Shown here: piece after piece, positions 12,511 to 23,999 of the stretch
How positions within the stretch are numbered: the first letter of the stretch is position 1
How the letters are laid out: each line of letters starts with the position of its first letter
NCBI GenBank assembly: GCA_946800325.1
Contig: OX326957.1
Location: 50,029,307 to 50,093,306, forward strand
Origin: Luzula sylvatica
Taxonomy: Eukaryota > Streptophyta > Magnoliopsida > Poales > Juncaceae
Length of the DNA stretch: 64,000 bases
Reading direction: 5' to 3'
Position numbers and translations under genes: made by a program
Notes under the pieces: generated by a model
The model's database searches: none
What the model was told of the DNA's origin: nothing
What the model saw: only the letters and a program-made list of their open reading frames with translations

Positions 12511-14321
12511 TATATCTTGATGACATCTTCATTGTTTATCCAAATTTTAATTAAGTGGCAAAAAAATTAATTCAAACTCTAATTAAGTGATTATAATTAA
12601 GTTTTCATAATTAAATGATCTTAATTTGTGGCTCAATCAATTAATAACTCACATTAAGTAGGTACAATTGGATTAGTTAAGAGTAATTGGGAGAAAAATT
12701 ATGTACATTTTTTTTTTTGAGGAATTGGGGAAAAGTAAAATTTCCCAAACTTTATTGGTAAGGAGAACAAATATACCAGAAATTATTCTAGAAAAAATGT
12801 GTTAAATGGTGCCCCCAATTCTAATCAACATAAAAAGAATAATTAAAGAAGAGTAATTCTGCCCAACATGTTTTTGTTTTTGCAACATGTTTTTGCAACA
12901 GAATATTAATCATACGTTGGATATTATATTCACACTATAAAATTAATTAACTTAATTCAATTCATATCCTATAACTTATCATCATACTGCTAATCATATT
13001 ACGAAAACATATTGTGTATAATTACTCATTAAAGAGACAGGTGCTTGAATCTTGATATTTAAGACTAAAACCGTTTTTAGCATTGAAAAGTTTCACATCT
13101 TCAGAAGCACTTTTCAAACACGTCCCAACTACGTACATATACATCAGTTCAGCTTTCTTTTCTCTGATGATGAAAAACGTAGTGGGACTTTTGCCGTAAA
13201 TTTCACAATCAACATTAATTGTCGTTTATTTATCATTCATATTTTGCCAACTCTCATTACCACAGATACAAACACTTGTTTATATTTGTTGCCTCCAGAC
13301 AAGATGAGGCTCTAATCATCTATTGAAATGTGTCTCATATTTCCAAGAAGAAAACAACAAATAAGCTTCTAGAAGAGCTTTTTGCTCGATAGAGAATTCA
13401 ACGGTTCTTAACAAAAGGTGGAACGTGACACACGAGGTGGATGATTTAAAAACATTTCATGGGTAAAACGTACTGATCTCAACTTCTACTTTGCATCTAT
13501 ATATAGGTTTAATTAAGAAAATATGAAAATTTATATACATGTATGGTAACAGGACTATGATTGTTAGTTAGTCTATTAGGTTTTCTTTTTTGGTGTAAAA
13601 CTTATTAATCTTTCTACCAATCGCGACAAGTGTAAGTAAGAAAGTGAATGCACATGAGAGTACGACAATGATCTAGTACAACAACATGTGGCCAATTCTG
13701 GTCGGTTTATTATTACATTTAAAATTGGGTCAGCTTTTTAATTGCTCATTGATTCAGAGTTCAGACGAGTATTGTACTGTCTTAACTCTTACGACAGTGA
13801 ATGATATAAAATGTGAAATTATTGTCACAAACACTTCACTTGCACAAGGTCCACGCATAACTCTGTAGAACTATATTTTTCCACGTCTTGATGTTTAGGC
13901 TGTTTTTTTTTTTTTTTATCATTTTGATATGTAGTGTTTAATAGAAAATAATTATATTTCATTGTTCGATGGCACACTTACATATTATTAATTTTCCTTT
14001 CTCCAAATTTATTTCCTTCCAACTCTCACTTTTATATAATTTATAATTTAATAATTATTTTTGATATATTATTTATTTTAAAATAAATAAAAACTTGATT
14101 TTTAAAAACAATATTATATTATTAACATAATATCCGTTTTAATATTTGAATATGTCCGTATTTATATCCGTTTAATATTAAAGTAATTTTAAAATCGTAT
14201 CCCAATCCGAATATTTCGGAAAAAATACTAATATGAATTTGAATGACCATTATCTGATCTGTATCCTAACATTTGACTCCCCTAGGCCATGAATAATTGG
14301 TTCTTTTTAGGAAAATGTTCA
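12511..14321. other. AT-rich intergenic DNA, nothing recognised
   Basis: No convincing coding frame, RNA gene or element end was seen. Frames of 87 and 60 residues at 13052 and 13686 lack family motifs, and no splice structure is obvious. A T15 run lies near 13903-13917. Confidence 0.5.
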
Positions 14322-14939
14322 ACTTCCCCCACCTTTCCCCTAGCACTCTTGATGTGCTGGCACTCAGGGGTGTTAATCCATAACACCATTTTTTTTTGGT
14401 GTTAATCTATAATATCGTCGACTTTGGGGGTGTTAATCCATAACACCGTGACAGATTCTGATTGGTTGGATCATTTACACAACTTTAATGCAACCAATAA
14501 GAAGCTGACACGTGGCATTCGTGGGTAAATTGCGCTTCGTATTATTACTCCCGCTGGTTTTGGGGGTGTTAATCCATAACACCATTGACTTTGGGGAATG
14601 TTAATCCATAAAAACAATTTTGGTGTTATGGATTAACACCCCAAAATTGTTTTATGGATTAACATCCCCCAAAGTCAATGGTGTTATGGATTAACACCCC
14701 CAAAACCAGCGGAGTAATAATACGAACCGCAATTTACCACGAATGCCACGTGGCAGCTTCCTATTTGTTGCATTAAAGTTGTGTAAATGATCCAACCAAT
14801 CAGAATCTGCCACGGTGTTATGGATTAACACCCTCAAAGTCAACGGGGTTATGGATTAACACCCAAAAAATGGTGTTATGGATTAACACCCCAGAGTGCC
14901 AGCACATCAAGCCCTCTGGAGGACAGAAGAGGGGGAAGT
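14322..14939. mobile_element. Foldback/MITE-like element with long inverted arms
   Basis: The left half (14322 to about 14628) is closely complementary to the right half, giving arms near 300 bp around a centre at about 14630. Inside, the near-palindrome GGTGTTATGGATTAACACC or a close variant recurs about ten times on both arms. Ends read acttccccc and gggggaagt. A clear target duplication was not found, so exact ends and superfamily are open. There is no coding capacity. Confidence 0.85.
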
Positions 14940-16408
14940 ACATCATCACTCTTCTTTTTATCTTTATGGGCAGAGAGATCCAAACGCAACAATAGGGATA
15001 TAATATCTCCGTTTTTTCTCGAAACTTTTAGATTTTTCATGACTTTTACTTGCAAATTCCGACACGGCTACAGTTTTAAAATTTTCAATATTGCCGAAAA
15101 GGCCACTTGATGTGTGCTTTATTTTAGTTCATTTCATTTGAACAAATATTTTATTTTTGGTAAGAGTTTAATCAAGTTATGTAAGCGAATGTGATTTGTT
15201 GTGTACTTTTAGATGTGTTTTGCGTCACGTATCGAATATACAAGTCAATAGTGATAGCATGATAAATACTATTTAAAACAAGTCCATCTTTTTAAAAAAG
15301 ATATTTTGAATATTTAATAATTAATTATAATTTTTAAAAAATATGTCATAAGCTTTATAATTTGGAATTTTCTTTTGAACGAACAACAAAGATTTCCTAA
15401 TTAATCAATTAATCTTGTGATGTTATTTTAAATTCTCATTAATTAATAATTATTCAAAATATTTTTAAAAAAAATTATTTCATAATGAAAAAAAATGTAC
15501 GATAGAAGTTTCTTTAAAAACAAATTAAATAAATAACATAGCCGAGATAATAAGCCAGAAAGTCATCATCACAATAAATGAATTTGTTTCTCATTAAATA
15601 ATTGAAAACGACCATTAACGACTATAAATATAACATTTCAACGCTCTAAATTAATTTGCAAACCGATAAAATCAATTGGAGATTTGTATTTAATGATTCT
15701 TCTAGAACCTTTGCAATTAATTAAGCAGCCTGATATTTTGTCCGCCTAGCAAAGAGTCGGCATAAAAACCAAATTGACAAGGATCAACCATACATAGTAC
15801 CTGTATAATATTGTAAACATGTTAAAAGGATTAAGTTGATAGATTATTATCGTTGTTGTGATTTAAATAATTGATATTTAAAAAATTATAGAACTTATTC
15901 ATAAATTATTATATGTAATATTATATTTTAGAAATTCTACAATTACAATTCAGATCAAAGATAAAACAACTATAAACATCACAGTTCAAATTTTAGAAAT
16001 ACAATTAAAATTCACTTTCCATATTAGAATTTAAAGGCGACAAAATGTATTGACGGCCGTTTGGAGTGCAATTTTTTTTTTTTTTTATATTTTAAATAAC
16101 AATATATCAAATATGAAAATATATAACATGTATTGTATATTTATACGATATATTAACATGATGTATTAAAAATTTAAAACATATATATTATATATGAAAA
16201 AAAATATATAACATTTATTATATTTAAAAGATATATATCAAACATCTAAAAAAATATAAGATATATCCAAAAATATAACACAAAAATATATTATACGTAT
16301 GAAAATGTAAATGTAAGAAAATATAACCAACATCTAAAATTTTAGGATGCATTTAGAAATTATATAAAAAACCAGGATGGAGAGCGACAGCGTTTGAAAT
16401 AGTGGAGA
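14940..16408. other. AT-rich intergenic DNA, nothing recognised
   Basis: No gene seen. Bases 16066-16340 are low-complexity A/T sequence with repeated atata and aaaatata words. Confidence 0.5.
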
Positions 16409-16424
16409 TAAAACTTTTGATTGA
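16409..16424. repeat. LINE target-site duplication, left copy
   Basis: The sequence aaaacttttgattgaa recurs directly after the poly(A) of the LINE at about 18648-18663. A 16-bp duplication is in the usual range for L1-type insertion. Confidence 0.85.
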
Positions 16425-18440
16425 AATAGTGGAAATACTTGGATCGAAACGAGTAAGAGAACCGGATTTTAACCTACAAACCATTCTAAACCCCGCACGA
16501 AATAATATCGATCTATCACCCCTAACACTACCATTCACCGAATCCGAGATACAAATGACAGTAAGTGAATTAAAGAAAAGAAAAGCCTCGGGACCGGATG
16601 GGGTCCCCGCGGAGTACATAACACAAATGTGGTCCACGATGAAAAAGGAAATTATAGACATAGTAAACAATTTTTACGAAAATAAATTAGACCTATGGCA
16701 GCTAAATATGGCAAGCATAACCTTAATCCCAAAAAAGGACAATCCGGCCTCGGTAGAGGACTTTAGACACATAAGCGTATTATCAATACCAATTAAAATA
16801 ATAACAAAATTACTAGCAACGAGATTAAAACCCTTATTACCTCACCTTATACACCACAATCAAACGGCATTCCTAAAAAAAAGGGCGATCACGGAAACCT
16901 TTGTAGTGGCTAGAGAGTTACACCAATTCTACAAAGAAAAGAAAATATCAACGGTCATGCTAAAAATTGATTTTAAAAAATCTTTTGACACGGTATCTTG
17001 GAAGTTCATCTTAAAGCTTCTAAAAGAAAAAAAGTTTCCGGACAAATGGATACTTTGGATTCATAACCTCTTCATCTCGTCAAGTTCCAACATAAAATCC
17101 AATGGGTTACTCTCAGATTTTTTCTTTCACCAAAGGGGGCTAAGACAAGGTGACCCTTTGTCTCCACTATTATTTGACATAGCCGTAGATGTCTTGCAAG
17201 ACCTTGTGTGGAAACTTGACCCCCTAATACAAAAATAAACAACACTACCCACCCAAGTTCTCCAATTTATCGATGATACGATAATTTTCGTTGAAGCACA
17301 TGCAAACAACCTTAAATTGATAAAAGAAGGACTTGCGTGTTTTTCCGAAATAACCGGACTACAAATAAATGAAACAAAGAGTTCCTTTACACCGATAGCA
17401 ATACCGAATACGTACCTAGAAAAACTACAAAACATAATAGGCTATGAAAAACAAGAATTACCGACAAAATATTTAGGGTTGCCCCTATCATCTAACAAAC
17501 CGAACAAAAACTCACTCTTAGAACTAATTAAGAAAGTCCAAAAAAGAATTGGTTCATGGAAAGGGTCGACCTATATTATGCAAACGATGAAACTACCAAA
17601 ATGATATATAAAAAAAAATTGAATGATCGCTAAGAGCCTTCATGTGGAAGGGAGGGGATAAATGCACACCCGAAAATTGTCTTGTCAATTGGGAAACTAT
17701 GTGTTTACCAAAAAAGAACGGAGGACTAGGAATACAAGATTTAGAAACAAAAAATAACGCCCTAATCCTAAAATGGCTTTGGAAGCTCCATGAGCAAAAT
17801 GATAACATTTGGGCTAAATGTTTGGCAAAATTACACAACATAAACTCGGTGAGAGACCTAGAGGAACATAGCGGAACAAACTTGTTTTTCCTCAAACAAT
17901 TAAAAGAATTAATCCCAATTTATAAAGTGGCAACAACGACAAATATAGACGGGACCACAAAATGAAATTGGGACCCAACAGGGATTTTTTCGGCAAAATC
18001 GGCTTACTCTTTCATGAGAAATCCGGGAATTGATATTCCTTGGCGAAGAGTAATTTGGAAAATAAAAGCCCCAACAAAGGTCAAGTTTTTTGTTTGGCTA
18101 GCAATGCAAAACAAACTAAATACAGCTGATAGACTAGCAAAAAGAGAATGGCCACATATCGACAAATGCGTGATTTGCCATGCAAGACCCGAAACAAGAC
18201 ACCACTTATTAGTCTCGTGTACGTAGACACAAGCAGCATGGAAGTTGACCGATAGACTAACCAATACGAGCCAACAAACGCAAATGCATGAAAGTCTATC
18301 GAACACCCTAAAATCAAATAGGAAAAAACAAATACCGACAGAGAAAAAAGAGTGGACGTCGAGATGGGCGGCGATGCTATGGGGCGTATGGAAGGAATGA
18401 AATAAACGAGTATTCCAAAACAAGAAAGCTCCCCCCGATA
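16425..18440 (+). pseudogene. LINE reverse transcriptase and zf-RVT domain, broken
   Basis: The first segment (to a stop at 17236-17238) has the RT blocks SGPDGVPAEYI, NMASITLIPKKD, KIDFKKSFDTV and RGLRQGDPLSPLLF typical of plant L1 elements. After the nonsense codon the same frame continues with QFIDDTIIF, the catalytic box (normally FADD; both Asp kept), and KYLGLPL, ending near 17604. A frameshift moves the rest to another frame: 17642-17965, a TGA in place of Trp, then 18014-18226 with a zinc-binding RVT domain (FVWLAMQNKLNTADRL, CVICHARPETRHHLL). At least three disabling changes are visible. The minus-strand 133-139-residue frames at 18004-18482 are shadows. Confidence 0.9.
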
Positions 18441-18650
18441 ACTATAGCTAGAAGAGCGGTCGAGGAGGCCAAAAGTTGGCAAAAATTGTGTTAGAGCTTA
18501 CTAGCTCAAACACGAAAATTCTTATTCTAGGATTTATAGGTTTATTTTCCGTTTACTCTACATGAACAACACGTTCATGATTATTGTATAGAACTTTTTC
18601 TTATTTCAATATATCAAAATGCTACGTCTTTTTTATCGAAAAAAAAAAAA
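16425..18650 (+). mobile_element. 5'-truncated L1-type LINE
   Basis: The insertion begins just after a 16-bp target duplication and ends in a run of 13 or so A residues followed by the second duplication copy. It carries the RT and C-terminal zinc-binding domain only; ORF1 and the endonuclease are missing, as expected for incomplete reverse transcription. The sequence gaaatagtgga occurs both just upstream of the duplication and across the 5' junction, suggesting a microhomology-aided junction. Confidence 0.93.
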
Positions 18651-18663
18651 ACTTTTGATTGAA

Positions 18664-19530
18664 TCGCTCATTTAGAATCTAGATTATGTAGATAACAACT
18701 GTAATTTTCATGACAATTACAGTCATCTTGATTTGCTCTAAATTAGTAATACTGAATATCCCATATAGAGGCTGCTATACGTTACTTGAAATTGACACGT
18801 TATCAATGCTCCTTGAGTCAAAACCCACTTACAATCACCAATTGGCAAGTGGAACACTTACTTTAATATAATTATCATTAAAAAATAGTCCGAATATGAA
18901 TAGTCTCATCAATAAGAATAATAATAAAAAAAGGGTAGGAAAATATATATTTGTTATAAAAGTGATGCTTTATGTTTAGGATATTTTAAAAAAGTAAATT
19001 TTCACATAACTCCCCTAATTTTTTTTGAATTTGTAAAAAATCCCCTAACATTTGAGAAATTCCAAAATCCTTCCTCCAAACAAGGTTTTATTTTCAATTA
19101 CTTCTAGGTGTATTTCATGTTATTATAATTTTTTGGACCAAAATCTCCTTTTATATTTCGTATTTAAATTTATTAAACCTTTTTCGTATTATTTTATTAA
19201 TTTAAAAATATTCATAAATATTTCTTAACGTATACTCGTTTTAAAATACTATATATCATGTACAAAATTTTAATATTTTATTTATTATATATTTTGTCAA
19301 AGAAATCTAGAATAAAATAAAAAACACAAACAACGATATAAAAAATATTCCTGAAAAAATGTTGACAAAATAATATCATTTTAATATTTAATTTTAATTA
19401 TATATAGTTGTTAATAAAAAATAGTTAATTTTTGATGAATTTAATTAAAAAAAAATATTCATAAAAAGTTATATTAATTAAAATAACTTTTGATTGATAA
19501 ATAAATAAATAATATTTTAATTCTCAATCG
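18664..19530. other. AT-rich intergenic DNA, nothing recognised
   Basis: No coding frame or element boundary could be supported here. Confidence 0.5.
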
Positions 19531-19585
19531 GGTGGTCGTGTGTGTGTGTGTGTGTGTGCGCGCGCGCGCGTGCGTACGTGCGTGT

Positions 19586-19658
<73 letters not shown>
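19531..19658. repeat. Compound microsatellite (GT)n-(CG)n-(TA)n
   Basis: An uninterrupted GT run is followed by alternating CG, a short GT-rich spacer and a TA run of about 35 units. It directly borders the MITE at 19659. All-alternating purine-pyrimidine sequence like this can form Z-DNA or cruciforms. The overlapping 62-66-residue frames encoding runs of Tyr-Ile are artefacts of the repeat. Confidence 0.95.
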
Positions 19659-19660
<2 letters not shown>

Positions 19661-19916
19661 GGCTTCTATCATACACCATTTTCCTTATCATACACCTATT
19701 TTCAAGGATATTTGGAGTAATTATTCATTTATGAATATTTAAGGTAAAATGTCAAATATATTTATAAATTAATATTTGACTAAATTGGAATTTTTTGTTG
19801 TTTATTTAAACAAAAATGTCCATAAAAAATAAATTTTATGATACAACTTTTTACAAATATAATTAATTTTTAAAATACCCAAAATACCCTTGTAAAAGGG
19901 TGCATGATAGAATTCC

Positions 19917-19918
<2 letters not shown>
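19659..19918. mobile_element. 260-bp MITE inserted in a TA microsatellite
   Basis: Its ends form imperfect inverted repeats: ggggcttctatcatacacc on the left and the reverse complement of ggtgcatgatagaattcccc on the right. Both flanks are TA repeats, so any TA target duplication is hidden. A small noncoding TIR element that sits in (TA)n is reminiscent of the Micron-type MITEs described in rice; that relationship is not shown by sequence here. Confidence 0.75.
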
Positions 19919-19986
<68 letters not shown>

Positions 19987-20000
19987 GTGTGTGTGTGTGA
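19919..20000. repeat. (TA)n-(GT)n microsatellite right of the MITE
   Basis: About 31 TA units then nine or so GT units. With 19531-19658 it is a mirror of the left flank, consistent with insertion of the MITE into one pre-existing GT/TA repeat or with expansion after insertion. Confidence 0.95.
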
Positions 20001-20389
20001 CAACTCTTTGTATGATTTTCGCTAAAAAAAGTTAATTAATAAATTTTTGTCGACCATTTGCCAGTTATATTTTATTTATTTTGAAGTGAAATCTAATCAA
20101 TGAAACATGAATATTATTGGTTTCATTTTTTTTTATTTATGATGATTTCGTTCGATATGCCGGGCTCCTCAATTTTGGCAAATTGATATACAACCTAACC
20201 GAATCAAGTTTCTACATGCATAAATCGAAACGCGAGTGTGCTGAATCTGGCTGCTAGTAGGATTGTTCAGACCGTTTGCAAAATATGGGCTACATTGGCG
20301 AAGTTATTGAATTGCACGCAACTTCCTATGGTCCCTCTTCAATTATTACATCACTCGTGAATTTTCGTCTCTAATTGAACCAAAACCCC

Positions 20390-20397
20390 TTTAAATA
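20390..20397 (+). promoter_or_regulatory. TATA-like box of the glycosyltransferase gene
   Basis: The sequence TTTAAATA lies 70 bp before the first ATG, leaving a leader of roughly 40-45 nt if transcription starts about 30 bp downstream. The region 20001-20389 upstream shows no other feature I can name. Confidence 0.45.
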
Positions 20398-20466
20398 CAC
20401 AAGCTTTTCTTCTGTACATCATCCACCCAAAGCTGAGAACAAAAGGGGCACTTCATAAACAAAAAA

Positions 20467-21996
20467 ATGGGTACTCTCCAAGCTGACTACTTGTCAACAA
20501 TGGCCAATCAAAAGACCAGTCACATAGTTCTTTTCCCCTTGCCGGCACAAGGCCATATCACTCCATTCCTTTCTCTGGCCGATCTTCTCTTCCACCTTCA
20601 CCCGAATCTCACCATAACTCTTGTTTCGACCTCTCGTCATGTCAAATCCATTAACTTATCTCTTCCTGTATCGTCTTCACTCCGTTTGTACTCGCTTCCA
20701 TTTTCGCCTACAGAATATGGTCTTCCTCCTCATACAGAATCTCCCGCTGATGTCAGCTTTCCTCAACTCATCACCTACTTCAAGGCCATGGAGTCGAATC
20801 ATTTGGCATTCGACAATTTCATTTCTAGTGTTGCGACTCAAGGGGATAATTCTTCTCCCCTTTGCATCATCTCTGATGTCTTCCTTGCGTGGACGGTTGA
20901 GATTGCGCATAAATATAACGCGGTTCACTCGATCTTCGTCACTAGTGGAGCATATGGGTTTTCTGTCGAGGCCTCCATGTGGACTTATCAACCTCAATGC
21001 CATACTGATAGCTACGAGTTTTGCCTGCCCAACTTCCCCGAAGTAATTTTGGACCGATCTCAAACACAAAAGATTCTCCTCGCTGCCGACGGCACAGATC
21101 CATGGGCAGATTTTCTTAAAAGGCAAGCATCATGTTGCCGCAAGACGGGCATGATGTTGGCAAATACTGTCGAGGAATTCGAGAATCAAGGGTTGAGAAT
21201 GCTTCGAGAAACTTTCAAAGTTCCGATCTATCCTGTTGGCCCGTTACTCGGTCCAACCAAGACCGATGCATGTAACGATGATGACACTAGTCTCATGAAC
21301 TGGTTGGATTTACACTCACCAAGATCGGTGTTATTTATTTCGTTCGGGTCACAAAACAGGCTGCAAGCCAAGCAAATGATGGAACTAGCATCCGGCCTCG
21401 AGGCCGCCGGACACCCTTTCATTTGGGTTGTCAGGCCGCCAGTAGGGTTTGACATAAAAGAAGAATTCAGATCTGAGTGGCTTCCTGAAGGGTTCGAGGA
21501 AAGAATGAAGAAGGGTAATATTGGATTGATCATAACAGGCTGGGCGCCTCAATTAATGATTCTTTCGCACAAATCCACCGGTGCATTTCTGAGTCATTGT
21601 GGATGGAACTCAATACTAGAATGTTTGAAACACGGCGTCCCAATAATTGGGTGGCCCTTAATGGCTGATCAGTTTTACAATGCGAAGATGTTAGTAGAGG
21701 TGAGTGGAGTGTGTCTAGAGGTGGCGAGAGGAAATTTCGGCAATGCCCGTGTGGATAAAGAGAAAATTAAGGAAGTAGTGCAGTTGGTTCTTGGAGGGAC
21801 GGGAAAAGGAAGAGAAATGAAAATGAAAGCTCTTGAGATTCAACAGATCATGAACAATGCGTGGAGAGACGAAGAGGGCTCCTCTGCGAAAGGACTGGAG
21901 GAGTTCTTGGAAGCCATTGGAGTGGTAGAAGATAATTATAGTTCCGATTCGGATTGTGATTCGTTGGTTAATGGTGTGCTAGAAGTTACCGTGTAG
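20467..21996 (+). CDS. UDP-glycosyltransferase, UGT92-like
   Basis: An intact 509-residue family 1 plant glycosyltransferase, cytosolic, which transfers a sugar from a UDP-sugar to a small lipophilic acceptor. The N-terminal acceptor domain has the catalytic His in PLPAQGH (H30) and a likely partner Asp in IISDVF (D137). The 44-residue PSPG donor box runs from W359 to Q402, containing HCGWNS and ending in Gln, as in UDP-glucose users. Motifs such as ADGTDPW and VVRPPVGFDIKEEF match the UGT92 group as I remember it; the acceptor cannot be predicted. ATG at codon 12 (aacaATGGcc) is an alternative start giving the more usual N-terminus. A serine/aspartate-rich tail of about 25 residues follows the last helix. 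No intron or damage was seen; it is the only clear host gene in the window. Confidence 0.95.
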   Translation: MGTLQADYLSTMANQKTSHIVLFPLPAQGHITPFLSLADLLFHLHPNLTITLVSTSRHVKSINLSLPVSSSLRLYSLPFSPTEYGLPPHTESPADVSFPQLITYFKAMESNHLAFDNFISSVATQGDNSSPLCIISDVFLAWTVEIAHKYNAVHSIFVTSGAYGFSVEASMWTYQPQCHTDSYEFCLPNFPEVILDRSQTQKILLAADGTDPWADFLKRQASCCRKTGMMLANTVEEFENQGLRMLRETFKVPIYPVGPLLGPTKTDACNDDDTSLMNWLDLHSPRSVLFISFGSQNRLQAKQMMELASGLEAAGHPFIWVVRPPVGFDIKEEFRSEWLPEGFEERMKKGNIGLIITGWAPQLMILSHKSTGAFLSHCGWNSILECLKHGVPIIGWPLMADQFYNAKMLVEVSGVCLEVARGNFGNARVDKEKIKEVVQLVLGGTGKGREMKMKALEIQQIMNNAWRDEEGSSAKGLEEFLEAIGVVEDNYSSDSDCDSLVNGVLEVTV

Positions 21997-22066
21997 TAAA
22001 TTCAAAATTTCACCTTGTTGTATCATTTATTCTGAAAATTTCGGTAAAACCCGTTCGTTGTGTGCG

Positions 22067-22072
22067 AATAAA
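22067..22072 (+). terminator. Poly(A) signal of the glycosyltransferase gene
   Basis: AATAAA 71 bp after the stop codon, a normal distance for a plant near-upstream element. Confidence 0.55.
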
Positions 22073-22659
22073 GTTGATTGGGTAACAAATTCATACAGTT
22101 GGTCCCCAGTGCCAATAAATCAAGCATTTTTTTTGGTCGGTTATATGGTTATATATTTGATCAAATAGAACGAATATATTATTAATTCATCAATTTCACT
22201 TAAATTTATTATAAATAATATATATAATAATTTAGCACACATAAAAATATATAAAAATGAAAATTATACTAAAAAATAATTAAATGATCTAATTATTTTA
22301 ATAAATCATATTTATTTGATATCAAATCACAAATTCGTAGATTGTTATTAATATTTCTTTGCTTAACTGTTGTTTGGAAAAAAAATTAATAAAAAATGTA
22401 GTTTTTTTTTTAATAAAATTTGTAATGCAAAATTGTTCGGCTGAAACTATGAATAAATTTATGAGCACGAGTTGAACAAATTTTGGATGCACTCGTTTTA
22501 AAATGACCACAAAAACATAGAAGGATTAGGCAAATGGACAACCATTCATGCCAACTTTTTATCTTCTGGTCTTATAACTGCATGTTGCATAAGCATAACC
22601 ACTTGTTATTTTGCACAAGAATAGCCACTTGTTGCATTTAAGTATCGGACACGCAAAAA

Positions 22660-22799
22660 ATATGTTATGGAAGAATCCAAATGTTTGACAGTGATCTATG
22701 AAACGGACAAATAATGTATCGGTCTTAAAATATGTTAAGAGAAGAATCCAAATTTTTGACAGTGATCTATAAAATGGACAAATAATGTATCGGTCTTAT
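22660..22799. repeat. Tandem duplication of ~70 bp
   Basis: Two adjacent copies share gaagaatccaaat, gacagtgatctat and ggacaaataatgtatcggt, differing at a few bases and by a small indel. Confidence 0.85.
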
Positions 22800-23286
22800 G
22801 TTTTTAATTAAGTTAAGAGTAATTGAACTTTTAACTTGATGAAACACCAGGGAATACCTTTGTTTTCTGCGTATATCATTATCACTTAAGACTGTTCAAA
22901 CAAGAAAGGATTTAGAGTCGTATGAAAATGGCAAATGCTCTTTCATACTTTATGTTTATATGACTAATTGTTGACCTAAATTTCACATAATATAATTACG
23001 GGAAAAGAAAATTGTTTGTAAACCATTTAATGGTTGCTTTTGTTGATTTAATGATCGGACTGCTTTTTTCTCTTATTTTCTAATAGCTTTGTACAATTTG
23101 GGTGTGCTACATTTTTTAATGTCTAGAGCTTGAGCTGTATTGTATGTGTTGAACCCTTTCTTGTTCCGACAAGTCCCTAGACTTATGTGTTACGCTATTT
23201 CAAAAATCAAATTGTATCGTATAACATATTGTATGTGATATTGATATTTGTACTACGTCATATATGTATTGCAGTATTGGGCGACG

Positions 23287-23682
23287 TGACTTATTCGAAT
23301 ATTTTATTTAAAAATAATAATAAGTATTTCTCGAATAATTTCCAGATACTTCACGAATACTTAGAACGTATTAATAAACAGGAATGAAGAATAAAAATTT
23401 AAAATCAAGATATATGAATAATATCGTATTAAGTAATAACCAAATATAACACACATTTACTTTATAACTGTTATAAAATAAATAAAATTAGAATATTTTA
23501 TATAAAAATAATAATAAGTATTTCTCAAATACTTTCCAGATACTTCACGATACTTAGAACGTATTAATAAACAGGAATGAAGAATAAAAATTTAAAATCA
23601 AGATATATGAATAATATCGTATTAAGTAATAACCAAATATAACACACATTTACTTAATAACTGTTATAAAATAAATAAAATA
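23287..23682. repeat. Tandem duplication of ~200 bp
   Basis: The unit from gaatattttat through gttataaaataaataaaat is present twice, with small differences such as tctcgaataa versus tctcaaatac. It lies just upstream of the satellite array. Confidence 0.9.
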
Positions 23683-23863
23683 CGATACGATTAATGAAAG
23701 AAGAAGATACATGTTTTCTTCAATACATAACATGACCTCTATTTATAGGAAATGGACCCCTAAAAATTATAATTAAATTATAACTCAAAAAATGTTTGAA
23801 GTTATAAAATCAAAGAGACTTGAGTTTAATATCCTTCAATATATGCATGGACAGTAACACATG

Positions 23864-23864
23864 A

Positions 23865-23902
<38 letters not shown>
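23864..23902. repeat. (ATT)n microsatellite
   Basis: About 13 perfect ATT units. Confidence 0.95.
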
Positions 23903-23999
23903 GTCGATATCCTTCAATGTTTGAAATTATAACATGGTTTTATCATACAAACAATTTTTTAGTATTCTTTATGTCAATATAATAATATCTAATACTTAA

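Larger units (their letters stand above)
22073..23999. other. AT-rich intergenic DNA with two local duplications
   Basis: No gene was recognised. The stretch holds a ~70-bp and a ~200-bp tandem duplication and an ATT microsatellite, listed separately. The 62- and 66-residue frames are unsupported. Confidence 0.5.

Noticed and set aside
13686..13868. 60-residue frame in intergenic DNA
   Set aside because: Short, AT-rich, no motif or promoter context.
18004..18482. Minus-strand frames of 139 and 133 residues
   Set aside because: They lie antisense to the LINE zinc-binding domain, which explains the open frame.
19532..19742. Three overlapping 62-66-residue frames with Tyr-Ile runs
   Set aside because: They are translations of the TA and GT microsatellite.
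20621..21533. Frames of 141, 149 and 101 residues overlapping the glycosyltransferase
   Set aside because: They are other-frame or antisense shadows of the real gene.
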